The position numbers and the translations under genes were made by a program. From the NCBI RefSeq assembly GCF_034113885.1, contig NZ_JAXEWM010000162.1:1-64000 (forward strand): 64,000 nucleotides of DNA. Reading direction: 5' to 3'. Below are positions 32,208-40,788 of this stretch, piece by piece. Below the pieces are notes generated by a model that saw only the letters and a program-made list of their open reading frames with translations, was not told the origin of the DNA and ran no database searches. This stretch comes from Intestinibacter sp034113885 (GTDB taxonomy: Bacteria > Bacillota > Clostridia > Peptostreptococcales > Peptostreptococcaceae). Positions within the stretch are counted from its first letter, which is position 1, and every line of letters begins with the position of its first letter.

Positions 32208-32741
32208 CTACTCTTTTATTTTCACAGAATCCTCTCCATCTACTTCTAAAAGCTCAACAGAGATTATCTCCTGCTTTGACGTTGGTACATTTTTTCCTAC
32301 ATAATCTGCCCTTATAGGAAGCTCTCTATGACCTCTATCGACTAATACAGCTAATTGTATCGCCTTTGGTCTTCCTATATCCATAAGTGCATTTAAAGCT
32401 GATCTAACTGTTCTGCCTGTATATAAAACATCATCTACTAAAACTACAGTCTTTTCATTTATATCAAATTTTATATTTGTTCCGTTTATAATTGGATCTG
32501 GTTGGAGTTTTTTTAGGTCATCTCTATATGAGGTAATGTCCATTTCCCCTGTGCTTACTTTTTTACCTTCTATTTGCTCAATTCTATTTGCTATTCTGTT
32601 TGCTATAGGTATTCCTCTAGTCTTTATTCCTATTAAAATGACATCCTCTATACCCTTGTTTTTTTCTATTATTTCATGACTTATTCTAGTAATAGCCCTA
32701 GCTATTGCTTTTTCGTCCATTAATTTTGCCTTTTCTATCAT
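32208..32741 (-). CDS. pyrR: Pyrimidine operon attenuator / uracil phosphoribosyltransferase PyrR
   Basis: RNA-binding regulator with a phosphoribosyltransferase fold. The PRPP loop VVLVDDVLYTGRTVRSAL is diagnostic, and the conserved GIKTRGIPIANRIA and LVDRGHRELPIRADYVGKN segments follow. 177 residues, the family length. It binds UMP/UTP and then the leader RNA to cause termination. Its own leader (next entry) holds a PyrR loop and terminator, so it is autoregulated together with uraA. The ribosome site AGGAGGG lies just after the terminator T-run. Confidence 0.97.
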   Translation of the reverse strand: MIEKAKLMDEKAIARAITRISHEIIEKNKGIEDVILIGIKTRGIPIANRIANRIEQIEGKKVSTGEMDITSYRDDLKKLQPDPIINGTNIKFDINEKTVVLVDDVLYTGRTVRSALNALMDIGRPKAIQLAVLVDRGHRELPIRADYVGKNVPTSKQEIISVELLEVDGEDSVKIKE

Positions 32742-32860
32742 TTTGCCCTCCTACTAAAAAAACTTCCCATCACAAGACAGGAAGTTTATACTTTATATGC
32801 ACAACAAAAAAGTATATCTATCCTTATGATATCTCTGTATCAATTAAAGGTATATCTATA
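32742..32860 (-). promoter_or_regulatory. PyrR-dependent attenuator of pyrR-uraA
   Basis: Reading the minus strand 5' to 3': a hairpin CCTT-TGATA-CAGAGA-TATCA-AAGG (plus 32822-32850) has the hexaloop CAGAGA, matching the PyrR-binding loop CNGNGA. Then comes an antiterminator TATACTTT...AAAGTATA with a GGA/TCC extension. Last is a terminator stem AAACTTCC (plus 32780-32787) / GGAAGTTT (plus 32760-32767) followed by a T-run, directly before the pyrR ribosome site. The first hairpin and the antiterminator compete for the same AAGG bases, the logic of pyr attenuation. The stem differs from the Bacillus consensus. Confidence 0.82.
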
Positions 32861-32954
32861 TTTTTTATGATTCTCTTCAATTTTCAATTATTTATTAAAT
32901 ATTATTTTTTTCTTTAAATACAATTATATATTTTTAGTATCTTTATTTCAACAC

Positions 32955-33884
32955 TTATTTTAATTTGTCAAGTATTTCTAAAAAATATGAAGGTAATTCT
33001 GAGTTAAATTCTACATATTCTTTAGTTGTAGGGTGTATAAATCCTAGTTTTCTCGCATGTAATGTCTGTCCAGTGCATTTTATTTTAGAATTTTTAGGTC
33101 CATATACAGGATCCCCTAAAAGTGGATGACCAATGCTTGCTGCATGAACTCTTATTTGATGAGTTCTACCTGTCTCTAATGTCGCCTTCATATGAGTAAA
33201 ATTATCATATCGCTTTATAACCTGAAAATGAGTTACAGCTCTCTTTCCATCCTTCACAATTGCCATTTTCAATCTGTCCTTTGGATTTCGTCCTATTGGC
33301 TTGTCTACTGTTATTTTGTCTTCTTTTACTACTCCATGACATACAAATTCGTATTCTCTAGTTATCGAGTGCTCTTTTAATTGCTCTGCCAAAAAGTTAT
33401 GCGCATTGTTGTTTTTAGCTATCATTAAAATCCCAGAAGTATCCTTGTCTATTCTATGTACTATACCTGGTCTTATTACTCCGTTTATTGAAGATAGATT
33501 GTCCTTGCAATGGTATAAAATTGCATTTACCAATGTATTTTCATAATTTCCTGGAGCGGGATGTACTACCATATTTTGTGGTTTATTTACTATTAGTAAA
33601 TCATCGTCCTCGTATACTATATCTATAGGTATATCTTGCGGCTTTATTTCTAGAAGCTTAGGAGCTGGTATCTCTATAACTATATGGTCATCTTCCTTTA
33701 CTAGATATTTAGGCTTTTCTATTTTGCCGTTTACATTTACCTTTTTGTCCTTTATTATTTTTTGGATGTAGCTTCTAGACATGTCCCCTAGCTGTGATGA
33801 TAGATATACATCTAGTCTATCTCCCTCTTCTTCTCCTAAAACTAAAAATTCTCTTATTTCATCTTGATTTATATTTTTATTCAT
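32955..33884 (-). CDS. rluD: Large-subunit rRNA pseudouridine synthase, RluA/RluD family
   Basis: Converts uridines in 23S rRNA helix 69 to pseudouridine. An N-terminal S4 RNA-binding domain (RLDVYLSSQLGDMSRSYIQKIIKDKKVNVNG) is followed by the catalytic domain with HRIDKDTSGILMIAK, where the aspartate is catalytic, and GRTHQIRVHAASIGHPLLGDPVYG near the end. 309 residues. It follows lspA by 36 bases, the widely conserved lspA-rluD order. The exact uridine targets are inferred from family. The ribosome site is weak. Confidence 0.94.
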   Translation of the reverse strand: MNKNINQDEIREFLVLGEEEGDRLDVYLSSQLGDMSRSYIQKIIKDKKVNVNGKIEKPKYLVKEDDHIVIEIPAPKLLEIKPQDIPIDIVYEDDDLLIVNKPQNMVVHPAPGNYENTLVNAILYHCKDNLSSINGVIRPGIVHRIDKDTSGILMIAKNNNAHNFLAEQLKEHSITREYEFVCHGVVKEDKITVDKPIGRNPKDRLKMAIVKDGKRAVTHFQVIKRYDNFTHMKATLETGRTHQIRVHAASIGHPLLGDPVYGPKNSKIKCTGQTLHARKLGFIHPTTKEYVEFNSELPSYFLEILDKLK

Positions 33885-33920
33885 ATTTCTCGTTTCTCTT
33901 TCTCAATCCTATTTATATTT

Positions 33921-34370
33921 TTAATTTTTTTGCTTATTATCGCTAATTATAACATATATACACAATAAAAATGTACCTACTACGATAAAGCAGTCCGCCA
34001 AATTAAAAACGTAATTCCATATAAACACAAAATCAAAATAATCTACAACATAATCTAGTCTGATTCTGTCTATTAAATTACCCAATGCCCCTGCTATAAT
34101 AAGTACAACTGAAAGCTTCCCTAATTTTGAAGATAGTTTATTTGAATGTAAAAAATAAAGCCCGATTATAGATGCTATCAAAGCTACTACGATAAACACC
34201 CATTGGTTATTTTGAAATAATCCAAATGCTGCTCCTCTATTTTCCACATAAGTTAGATTAAAAACGTCCTTTATTACGCTGATACTTCCTTTATACTGTA
34301 AATCGTTTAGAGCCCATGCTTTTATAATTTGATCGAGTGCGATCAAAAGTGCTATTGCTAATTCGTACAT
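33921..34370 (-). CDS. lspA: Lipoprotein signal peptidase (signal peptidase II)
   Basis: Aspartyl membrane protease that cleaves prolipoproteins. 149 residues with four membrane helices. The catalytic aspartates are in GALGNLIDRIRLDYVVDYFDF and VFNLADCFIVVG. The conserved NRGAAFG motif (VENRGAAFGLFQNN) is also present. A strong AGGAGG site precedes the ATG, directly after a terminator-like hairpin. A substrate lipoprotein (DUF4846) is encoded in this window. Confidence 0.97.
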   Translation of the reverse strand: MYELAIALLIALDQIIKAWALNDLQYKGSISVIKDVFNLTYVENRGAAFGLFQNNQWVFIVVALIASIIGLYFLHSNKLSSKLGKLSVVLIIAGALGNLIDRIRLDYVVDYFDFVFIWNYVFNLADCFIVVGTFLLCIYVIISDNKQKN

Positions 34371-34382
34371 CTTTTCCTCCTA

Positions 34383-34422
34383 AAAAAGTATTTTTCTACA
34401 TTATACCTAAAAAATACTTTTT
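34383..34422 (-). terminator. Terminator-like hairpin between the deacetylase gene and lspA
   Basis: AAAAAGTATTTTT (34383-34395) and AAAAATACTTTTT (34410-34422) form a 13-bp AT-rich stem. On the minus strand a T-run follows and then the lspA ribosome site. The loop contains TATAAT. It is probably the deacetylase terminator; an attenuator for lspA is an alternative. Confidence 0.6.
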
Positions 34423-34458
34423 ATAAAAGAGATGCGGAAATTTAATCTCGTTTTACTT

Positions 34459-35205
34459 TTATTTTTTTAAATGCTCCATAAGTTCTGATATAGTTACAAA
34501 TTTATACCCCTGTTCTTTTAGCTTTGGAATTACTATTTCTAGAGCTTGTATCGTCTGAGATTTATTATTTCTGACTGTATTGTAATCATGTAGTATTATG
34601 ATATTTCCGTTTTCAACCTTGCTCTCTATTGTAGTTACCATGTTGTTTACTCCTGGATTAGACCAATCTCTTACATCTATATTAGACCATAGGACTATAT
34701 TCATATTTTTTTCTTTTACTATTTTGCATAAATCTCTACTCAAAGCTCTATAAGGAGGTCTAAAAATTGTAGGATATTCTCCTGTGACATCTTTTATAGC
34801 TTCTTGAGTCTTTGTAATTTCTTCTTCTATTTCTTCGTATGTCTTTTTAGATGCGTTGATATGAGTAAATGTATGATTTCCTATTTCATGACCTTCTTCT
34901 TTTTCTCGTTTTACTATTTTTTTATTGTATGGAACTTTTTCGCCGATTAAAAAAAACGTAGCCTTTACATCGTATTTTTTTAAAATATCTAAAACCTGAG
35001 GAGTAAATACTTCATCAGGACCATCATCAAAAGTCAAGGCTATGACCTTTTCATTTTCATTTCCCTTTTTTATTATTATATCCTCGTAATCATTTTTATA
35101 ACTATCACAGGAAATATCCTTTCCAGATTCATCATATGCAACACATACTCCACAAAATCCCACTATAAATGATAAAATGACCAAGGTGTAAAGGAGTTTT
35201 TTCAT
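34459..35205 (-). CDS. Polysaccharide deacetylase, exported
   Basis: 248 residues with an N-terminal signal peptide (LLYTLVILSFIVGFCGVCVA). The NodB deacetylase domain has motif 1 TFDDGPD (catalytic base and metal Asp), motif 2 HEIGNHTFTH (metal histidines), motif 3 FRPPYRA, motif 4 NIVLWSNIDVRDW and motif 5 IILHDY. It most likely removes acetyl groups from peptidoglycan sugars outside the membrane (PdaA/PgdA-like), either for lysozyme resistance or for spore cortex. Which of these cannot be decided from sequence. Confidence 0.92.
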   Translation of the reverse strand: MKKLLYTLVILSFIVGFCGVCVAYDESGKDISCDSYKNDYEDIIIKKGNENEKVIALTFDDGPDEVFTPQVLDILKKYDVKATFFLIGEKVPYNKKIVKREKEEGHEIGNHTFTHINASKKTYEEIEEEITKTQEAIKDVTGEYPTIFRPPYRALSRDLCKIVKEKNMNIVLWSNIDVRDWSNPGVNNMVTTIESKVENGNIIILHDYNTVRNNKSQTIQALEIVIPKLKEQGYKFVTISELMEHLKK

Positions 35206-35337
35206 TTTAAAACCTCTTTTCTATCTATTATTTTGTCTATTAAAAATCAAGTTCCTCTATAGTTTGCCCATATTTTATTTTTCATCATACTTTTTTATAT
35301 TTTTTATAAGAAAATCTTTATCCTAAAAAGCCAAAAA

Positions 35338-35365
35338 AAGGATGCTACGATATCGTAACATCCTC
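35338..35365 (-). terminator. Intrinsic terminator of leuS
   Basis: GGATG-C-TACGATATCGTA-A-CATCC (35340-35363) forms a long near-palindromic hairpin. On the minus strand CCTTTTTTTGGC follows. It lies just after the leuS stop. Confidence 0.88.
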
Positions 35366-35386
35366 TGTATATGTTAATTTTTATAA

Positions 35387-37807
35387 TTATTTTACAACTA
35401 TATTAACTAATTTTTTAGGTACAGCGACAACTTTAACTATATTTTTGCCTTCTATAGAAGCTTTTACTTTTTCGTTTTCTAAAGCAGCTTTTTCCATATC
35501 TTCTTTAGACATATCTGCATCTATACTTAATTTAGCTCTTACTTTACCATTAACTTGAACTACTATTTCAACTTCGTCTTTAACTAGAGCTTTTTCGTCG
35601 AATTTTGGCCAACTTATATCGAATATGCTTCCTTCTTTACCTATCATTTCCCATAATTCTTCACCCATATGTGGTGTAAATGGAGCAAGTATAGTTATTA
35701 TAGTTTCGATACCTTCTTTGATTATTCCATCATTTCTAGTATCTAATTCTTTGTATTTGTACATTTCGTTAATTAATTCCATTAATGCTGCTATAGCAGT
35801 ATTAAATCCGAATTTTTCACTTAAATCGTCTGTAACTTTTTTAAGTGTAGAATGTATAGTATATCTCATAGCTTTATCTTCTTTAGTTGAAGCTTTTATT
35901 TCAGCGTTAGATTTTACTATATCTTTTAATTCGTCAACTAATCTGTAAACTCTGTTTAAGAATCTGAAGCATCCTTCAACACCTTGTTCAGACCAGTCTA
36001 AGTCTCTTTCTGGTGGAGCAGCAAATAATACGAATAATCTAGCAGTATCAGCACCGTATTCATCTATTATTTCAAGAGGTGAAACTGTGTTACCTTTAGA
36101 TTTACTCATTTTGCTACCATCCATTAATACCATACCTTGAGTAAGTAGGTTTTTAAATGGTTCGTCGAAATCTACCATTCCAACTTTCTTTAATGCTTTT
36201 GTAAAGAATCTTGCGTAAAGTAAATGCATTATAGCATGTTCTACACCACCGATGTATTGATCTACTGGCATCCATTTATTTACTAATTCTGAATCGAACA
36301 TTTTTTCTTCATTTTTGTTGTCTATATATCTTAAGAAGTACCAAGATGAGTCAACGAATGTATCCATTGTATCTACATCTCTAGTAGCTGGTTTACCACA
36401 TTTTGGACAAACAGTATTTACGAAAGTTTTTGATGTAGTAAGTGGAGATTCACCTTTTCCAGTAAATTCAACATCTGTTGGAAGTAATATTGGTAAATCT
36501 TCTTTATTTACTGGAACTATACCACAGTCTTCACAATAAACTACTGGTATTGGAACTCCCCAATATCTTTGTCTTGATAATAGCCAGTCTCTAAGTCTGT
36601 AGTTAACAGTCTTTTTACCTCTTCCTTCTTTAGCTAATTTTTCAGTTATTTTATCTTGAGCTGTTTTGTAATCTAATCCGTTAAATTCTTCTGAATTTAT
36701 TAATTTACCGTCTTCGTCTATAACTTGTATTATATCAAGATTGTATTTTTCAGCGAAATCTCTATCTCTATCATCGTGTGCTGGAACCGCCATTATCGCA
36801 CCAGTACCATAATCCATTAATATATAGTTTGCTATCCAAAGAGGAACTCTCTTACCATTAACTGGGTTTATTACGTATTTACCTATGAACATACCTTCTT
36901 TTTCAGCATCTGCAGCAGTTCTTTCTATTTCAGTCTTAGTGTGCATTTTTTGAACAAATTCATTTACTTTTTCTTCGTATTCAGTACCAGCTACTAATTC
37001 CTTAACTAATGGACTTTCTGGAGCTAAACACATGAAAGTAACACCGTAAGTAGTGTCAGGTCTAGTAGTATAAACTACCATTTTTTCGTCTGTTCCTTCT
37101 ATATCGAATACTAATTCAGCACCGTGAGATTTTCCTATCCAGTTTCTTTGCATTGTTTTAACTTTTTCAGGCCAACCATCTAAAGTATCTAAATCTTGTA
37201 ATAATTCTTCTGCAAATTCAGTAGTTTTGAAGTACCATTGTTCTAATTCTTTTTTGATTACTACAGAGTCACATCTTTCACATTGTCCTCCTACAACTTG
37301 TTCATTTGCAAGAACAGTTTCGCAAGATGGACACCAGTTTACATAAGATTTTTTCTTATATGCAAGACCTGCTTCTAAGAATTTTAAGAATATTTCTTGT
37401 GTAAATTTGTAGTAATCAGGATTAGATGTAGCTAATTCTCTTTCCCAGTCATAACTTAATCCTAATAATTTTAATTGATTTTTCATATCATCTATGTTTT
37501 CATAAGTCCATTTTGCTGGGTGTATTCCATGTTTTATAGCTGCATTTTCAGCTGGAAGACCGAATGAATCCCATCCCATTGGATGTAGTACATTATATCC
37601 TTCCATTTTCTTGAATCTTGCTACTACGTCACCTATTGAATAGTTTCTAACGTGACCCATATGTATTTTTCCTGATGGGTATGGGAACATTTCTAATGTG
37701 TAATATAAAGGTTTTGAAGTATCTCTTGTATCAGTTTTATATTGGTTTGTTTCTTCCCATTTTTTTTGCCATTTAGCTTCTACATTTTTAAAATTGTAAA
37801 CGCTCAT
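35387..37807 (-). CDS. leuS: Leucyl-tRNA synthetase
   Basis: Class I synthetase that charges tRNA-Leu. 806 residues, the bacterial length. The HIGH motif appears as KIHMGHVRNYSIGD near residue 45. The KMSKS motif is DGSKMSKSKGNTVSP. The zinc-binding CPSCETVL...CERC, the CP1 editing domain with TTRPDTTYGVT and GTGAIMAVPAHD, and a C-terminal anticodon-binding domain are all present. It is preceded by a T-box leader with a leucine specifier codon, and closed by a strong terminator. Confidence 0.98.
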   Translation of the reverse strand: MSVYNFKNVEAKWQKKWEETNQYKTDTRDTSKPLYYTLEMFPYPSGKIHMGHVRNYSIGDVVARFKKMEGYNVLHPMGWDSFGLPAENAAIKHGIHPAKWTYENIDDMKNQLKLLGLSYDWERELATSNPDYYKFTQEIFLKFLEAGLAYKKKSYVNWCPSCETVLANEQVVGGQCERCDSVVIKKELEQWYFKTTEFAEELLQDLDTLDGWPEKVKTMQRNWIGKSHGAELVFDIEGTDEKMVVYTTRPDTTYGVTFMCLAPESPLVKELVAGTEYEEKVNEFVQKMHTKTEIERTAADAEKEGMFIGKYVINPVNGKRVPLWIANYILMDYGTGAIMAVPAHDDRDRDFAEKYNLDIIQVIDEDGKLINSEEFNGLDYKTAQDKITEKLAKEGRGKKTVNYRLRDWLLSRQRYWGVPIPVVYCEDCGIVPVNKEDLPILLPTDVEFTGKGESPLTTSKTFVNTVCPKCGKPATRDVDTMDTFVDSSWYFLRYIDNKNEEKMFDSELVNKWMPVDQYIGGVEHAIMHLLYARFFTKALKKVGMVDFDEPFKNLLTQGMVLMDGSKMSKSKGNTVSPLEIIDEYGADTARLFVLFAAPPERDLDWSEQGVEGCFRFLNRVYRLVDELKDIVKSNAEIKASTKEDKAMRYTIHSTLKKVTDDLSEKFGFNTAIAALMELINEMYKYKELDTRNDGIIKEGIETIITILAPFTPHMGEELWEMIGKEGSIFDISWPKFDEKALVKDEVEIVVQVNGKVRAKLSIDADMSKEDMEKAALENEKVKASIEGKNIVKVVAVPKKLVNIVVK

Positions 37808-37917
37808 TGTCTTACCTCCTAATTGTGTTAAATAAATTTCTTGTTTATTATCAAATTTATTTTATAAGAAAATTATACCTATCATAGTTAAAAAATTTAT
37901 AATTGTATAAAATACAA

Positions 37918-38150
37918 AAATCCTCGTCCCTAAACATAATTTGTTTAGGGACGAGGATTTATATTCTTCTCGCGGTACCACCCTAATTAGCCTATCAAAG
38001 ACTCACTTAGATGGTCTATAAGCCAACCACGGCCAAATAATTTGATACTAACAAGTTCAGCAATACCATTTAACTAATTCACACCTTCCATTAGCTCTCT
38101 GAATAAATTATATTACCTACTACTTTAGTTTATTTGATAAAATTTTCAAA
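37918..38150 (-). promoter_or_regulatory. Leucine T-box leader of leuS
   Basis: Minus-strand leader holding the T-box core GGGTGGTACCGCG (plus 37971-37983). The 16-bp terminator stem pairs TCCTCGTCCCTAAACA (37921-37936) with TGTTTAGGGACGAGGA (37942-37957), followed by a T-run. Upstream, Stem I shows AGAGAGC, TGGAAGGTGTGAA and a specifier region TGCTGAACTTGTTAG, where CTT (Leu) fits as the specifier codon followed by a purine. Uncharged tRNA-Leu would stabilise the antiterminator and switch leuS on. The transcript start was not located. Confidence 0.95.
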
Positions 38151-38180
38151 TTTTCACTATAATTCAATATATTATCATTT

Positions 38181-38531
38181 TTAGTTTAAAGTGTCAACAT
38201 CTACATATGGAGCATCTTTCCATAATTTTTCAAGGTTGTAAAATCCTCTATTTTCTTCGTCAAATACATGTACTATTATATCTCCATAATCAAGTAATAT
38301 CCAGCTTTGTGTTTCATATCCTTCTTTAGCTCTTGGCTCTATACCTTCTTCAGTTAATGCATCTTGTACACTATCAGCTATTGCCTTTACTTGTCTAGAT
38401 GAAGAACCTGTAGCTATTACAAAGTAATCACAAAGACTAGAAACTTTTCCTATATTAATAATCGCTATATCTTGACCTAATTTATCATCAATTGCATCGT
38501 ATGCAACTTTTACCATTTGTTCAACTGTCAT
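38181..38531 (-). CDS. rsfS: Ribosomal silencing factor RsfS
   Basis: Binds L14 and blocks subunit joining in starvation. 116 residues of the Iojap/RsfS family. Recognisable segments are AYDAIDDKLGQDIAIINIGKVSSLCDYFVIATGSSSRQVKAIADSV and WILLDYGDIIVHVFDEENRGFYNLEKLW. It follows yqeK by 73 bases in the common nadD-yqeK-rsfS order and is the last gene before the leuS leader. Confidence 0.96.
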   Translation of the reverse strand: MTVEQMVKVAYDAIDDKLGQDIAIINIGKVSSLCDYFVIATGSSSRQVKAIADSVQDALTEEGIEPRAKEGYETQSWILLDYGDIIVHVFDEENRGFYNLEKLWKDAPYVDVDTLN

Positions 38532-38604
38532 TAATTTACCTCTCTTTCATATAAAATAACATATTTATTAATTATATCATAATATTCGACTTGAACCAAT
38601 AAAT

Positions 38605-39183
38605 TTAACGATTTTCTTGCATAAGATAATTTCTGGCACTTATACTTCTTAGATGAATTAATTGGTCATTATCTATAACAAATTTTATCGTGTTATTAAA
38701 TGAATCAATTAGAGCCTTATTTAATTGTCCTCCAAAAGATAATTCTCTAAGATAATCTACTCCAGGAAAATCTCTACCTTCTTCAATCATATCGGCCATG
38801 AGTATTACCTTTTCTAATATCGACATATTTTCCCTTCCAGTAGTATGATATCTCACTGCATTTATTATATCCACATCCTTTATGTTAAATACATCTTGAA
38901 TCACATAAGATCCAATAACGCTGTGAGATAAAGCTATATTATCTACCTCCATAGGATCTAATTCTATATCGTATTTTTTGACATATACTTCAATTTGGTC
39001 ATTTGTAAAATATTTTGCACAGTCATGTACAAGACCTGCTAAATAAGCTTTATCCTTATCACATCCATATATCTCACTTAATTTTACTGCACAATTTGCT
39101 ACATTTATAGAATGCTTCAATCTTTTAGGCTTTAACATATTTTTCAATTTATCTATTATTTTTTCTGTATTCAAATTATTCAT
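38605..39183 (-). CDS. yqeK: HD-domain bis(5'-nucleosyl)-tetraphosphatase YqeK
   Basis: HD-fold hydrolase that splits Ap4A symmetrically. The metal-binding HD motif is GLVHDCAKYF. The first histidine is in RLKHSINVANCAV, and further ligands are in LSHSVIGSYV and AVRYHTTGRENM. The ATG at 39183 is 6 bases after a GGAG site; a TTG two codons upstream is possible. The gene overlaps the end of nadD by 8 bases, so they are coupled. 192 residues. Confidence 0.93.
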   Translation of the reverse strand: MNNLNTEKIIDKLKNMLKPKRLKHSINVANCAVKLSEIYGCDKDKAYLAGLVHDCAKYFTNDQIEVYVKKYDIELDPMEVDNIALSHSVIGSYVIQDVFNIKDVDIINAVRYHTTGRENMSILEKVILMADMIEEGRDFPGVDYLRELSFGGQLNKALIDSFNNTIKFVIDNDQLIHLRSISARNYLMQENR

Positions 39184-39865
39184 CTCCAACTCCGTATAAA
39201 TTTTTTTCCATTATATATCTCTCTACGCTTTCGGGAATTAAATATCTCACTGAGTTTCCTTTTTTTAGTTGATCTCTTATATATGTAGAAGAAATATCTA
39301 AAGATGGAACATATACACTTATTATATTGGCATTGTATTTTCTCTCAAGACTTTCAATCTTATCTTGAGCTGTAAGCAAACTTATCCCTGGTCTAGTAGC
39401 AGCTATAAAGGTAGCTAGCTTGAAGTTTTCTTCTACATCCTTCCATTCTTCTATATCGCAAATAGCATCTGCTCCTGTTATAAAGAAAAATTCAGCAGTT
39501 GGATAATTCTTTTTTAAGTATCTAAGTGTATCTACTGTATATGTCTTTCCTTTTTTTTCAATTTCAGTATTAAATGCTAAAAAATCCTTGTTTTGTGCAA
39601 TAGCTAAAAGTACCATATTGTATCTATCGTACTTATTAGTAATATTCCATAACTTATGTGGAGGATCTCCTGCTGGTATAAGTATAATTTTATCTAATTT
39701 ATATTTACATCTAATAAATTCCACTGTTGCTAAATGTGCGTAGTGTATAGGGTCAAATGTACCTCCTAAAACACCTACTCTCAATCCATCATAGTTTTTT
39801 TCAAAATCGGCTATCTTATCGTTGTTGCAAAACGTAGACTCGATAACTAAATCATAAATGCTCAT
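39176..39865 (-). CDS. nadD: Nicotinate-nucleotide adenylyltransferase
   Basis: Makes nicotinate adenine dinucleotide in NAD synthesis. The nucleotidyltransferase signature is GGTFDPIHYAHL and the C-terminal ISSTYIRDQLKKG holds the SxTxxR motif. KTYTVDTLRYLKKNYP and FITGADAICDIEEW are typical. An N-terminal extension of about 27 residues precedes the usual first strand (RVGVLGGTFDP). It is real by ribosome-site evidence (AGGAG 7 bases before the ATG at 39865). 229 residues in total. Confidence 0.95.
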   Translation of the reverse strand: MSIYDLVIESTFCNNDKIADFEKNYDGLRVGVLGGTFDPIHYAHLATVEFIRCKYKLDKIILIPAGDPPHKLWNITNKYDRYNMVLLAIAQNKDFLAFNTEIEKKGKTYTVDTLRYLKKNYPTAEFFFITGADAICDIEEWKDVEENFKLATFIAATRPGISLLTAQDKIESLERKYNANIISVYVPSLDISSTYIRDQLKKGNSVRYLIPESVERYIMEKNLYGVGDE

Positions 39866-39942
39866 CAAAATTCTCCTTTTTTATTACAAATATATACAGT
39901 ATTATATCATTTTAATTATGTAAAGTAAAAAATGATTATTTT

Positions 39943-39970
39943 TTGTCAATAATTTTTTATATAGTATAAT
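39943..39970 (+). promoter_or_regulatory. Promoter of recX
   Basis: -35 TTGTCA (39943-39948), 16-base spacer, perfect -10 TATAAT (39965-39970), 33 bases before the recX ATG. Confidence 0.7.
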
Positions 39971-40002
39971 ATAAATATTAACAAAAAGCGAGGAGAGTAC
40001 AC

Positions 40003-40644
40003 ATGGCAATTATAACAAAAATAGAGGCTCAAAAGAAAAACGACGACAGGGTTAATATATATGTAGATGAAAAATTCTTTATGGCAATTTACAAGGAATT
40101 AGTCTTTTCCTTTAATTTAAAAAAAGGACAGGAAATAGATACAGATTATTTAAAAAACATCCTAGATGATGAAATGTACATCAAGGCTAAAAATAAAGCT
40201 TTAAACATACTGTCAAAAGCTAGTCAATCAGAAAAACAAATACGCCAAAAGCTTTCTAAAGATTTTGAAGAACATACTATAGATAGAGTTATCGAATTTT
40301 TACAAAAATATAAGTTTGTAGACGATGAGGATCTTGCCACTAGAATTATAAATACAAACGTAAATTTAAATAAATACGGCAAAAATAAAATCAAGCAAAA
40401 TCTATACAACAAAGGAATAGACAAAATTATAATCGAACAAGCGATGGATGAAATAGACTCTGATAAAGAATTTGAAAATGCACTTTATCTAGGCAAAAAA
40501 AGATACGACAGGCTAAAAAACGAAGATCCTAGAAAAGCCTACCAAAAAATAGGTAATCATTTAGCTTACAAAGGGTTTAATTATGATATAATAAAAAAAG
40601 TATTAAATAGATTATTTAACGACATTGATGAATATTCTTGTTAA
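40003..40644 (+). CDS. recX: Regulatory protein RecX
   Basis: Modulates RecA filaments. 213 residues made of tandem three-helix repeats: KNKALNILSKASQSEKQIRQKLSKDFEEHTIDRVIEFLQKYKFVDDEDLA and NKYGKNKIKQNLYNKGIDKIIIEQAM are the family pattern. The N-terminal beta-rich stretch (IITKIEAQKKNDDRVNIYVDEKFFMAI) is normal for Firmicutes. A GAGGAG site and a good promoter precede it. No recA or LexA box lies beside it. A 27-codon gene follows 20 bases later. Confidence 0.9.
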   Translation: MAIITKIEAQKKNDDRVNIYVDEKFFMAIYKELVFSFNLKKGQEIDTDYLKNILDDEMYIKAKNKALNILSKASQSEKQIRQKLSKDFEEHTIDRVIEFLQKYKFVDDEDLATRIINTNVNLNKYGKNKIKQNLYNKGIDKIIIEQAMDEIDSDKEFENALYLGKKRYDRLKNEDPRKAYQKIGNHLAYKGFNYDIIKKVLNRLFNDIDEYSC

Positions 40645-40664
40645 TTGTAATTGGAGGTATATAT

Positions 40665-40748
40665 ATGAAAATAGCAATCGCAGTAGTATGCGTAATTCTT
40701 GGAATTTACAATATAAGAAATTTATATAAACAGGATAGAATGAGATAA
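40665..40748 (+). CDS. 27-residue membrane peptide gene downstream of recX
   Basis: ATG at 40665 with a strong TGGAGG site 7 bases upstream. The product is a short hydrophobic helix (MKIAIAVVCVILGIYNI) followed by a basic/polar tail (RNLYKQDRMR): a single-span membrane peptide. It starts 20 bases after recX on the same strand. Its last codons ATG AGA TAA form the outer arm of the terminator palindrome that follows. Family not recognised. The good ribosome site and helix-plus-charged-tail design support a real gene. Confidence 0.6.
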   Translation: MKIAIAVVCVILGIYNIRNLYKQDRMR

Positions 40749-40788
40749 AAAAATGGAGGCAAATCACGCCTCCATTTTTTTATCTCAT
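40740..40788. terminator. Bidirectional terminator; 21-bp perfect palindrome
   Basis: The arms 40740-40760 (ATGAGATAA...TGGAGGC) and 40768-40788 are perfect inverted copies with a 7-base loop. A and T runs inside the arms make it an intrinsic terminator on both strands. The outer part of each arm encodes the final Met-Arg-stop of the gene on its own strand: the 27-codon gene (plus) and the ECF S-component gene (minus). Confidence 0.9.
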
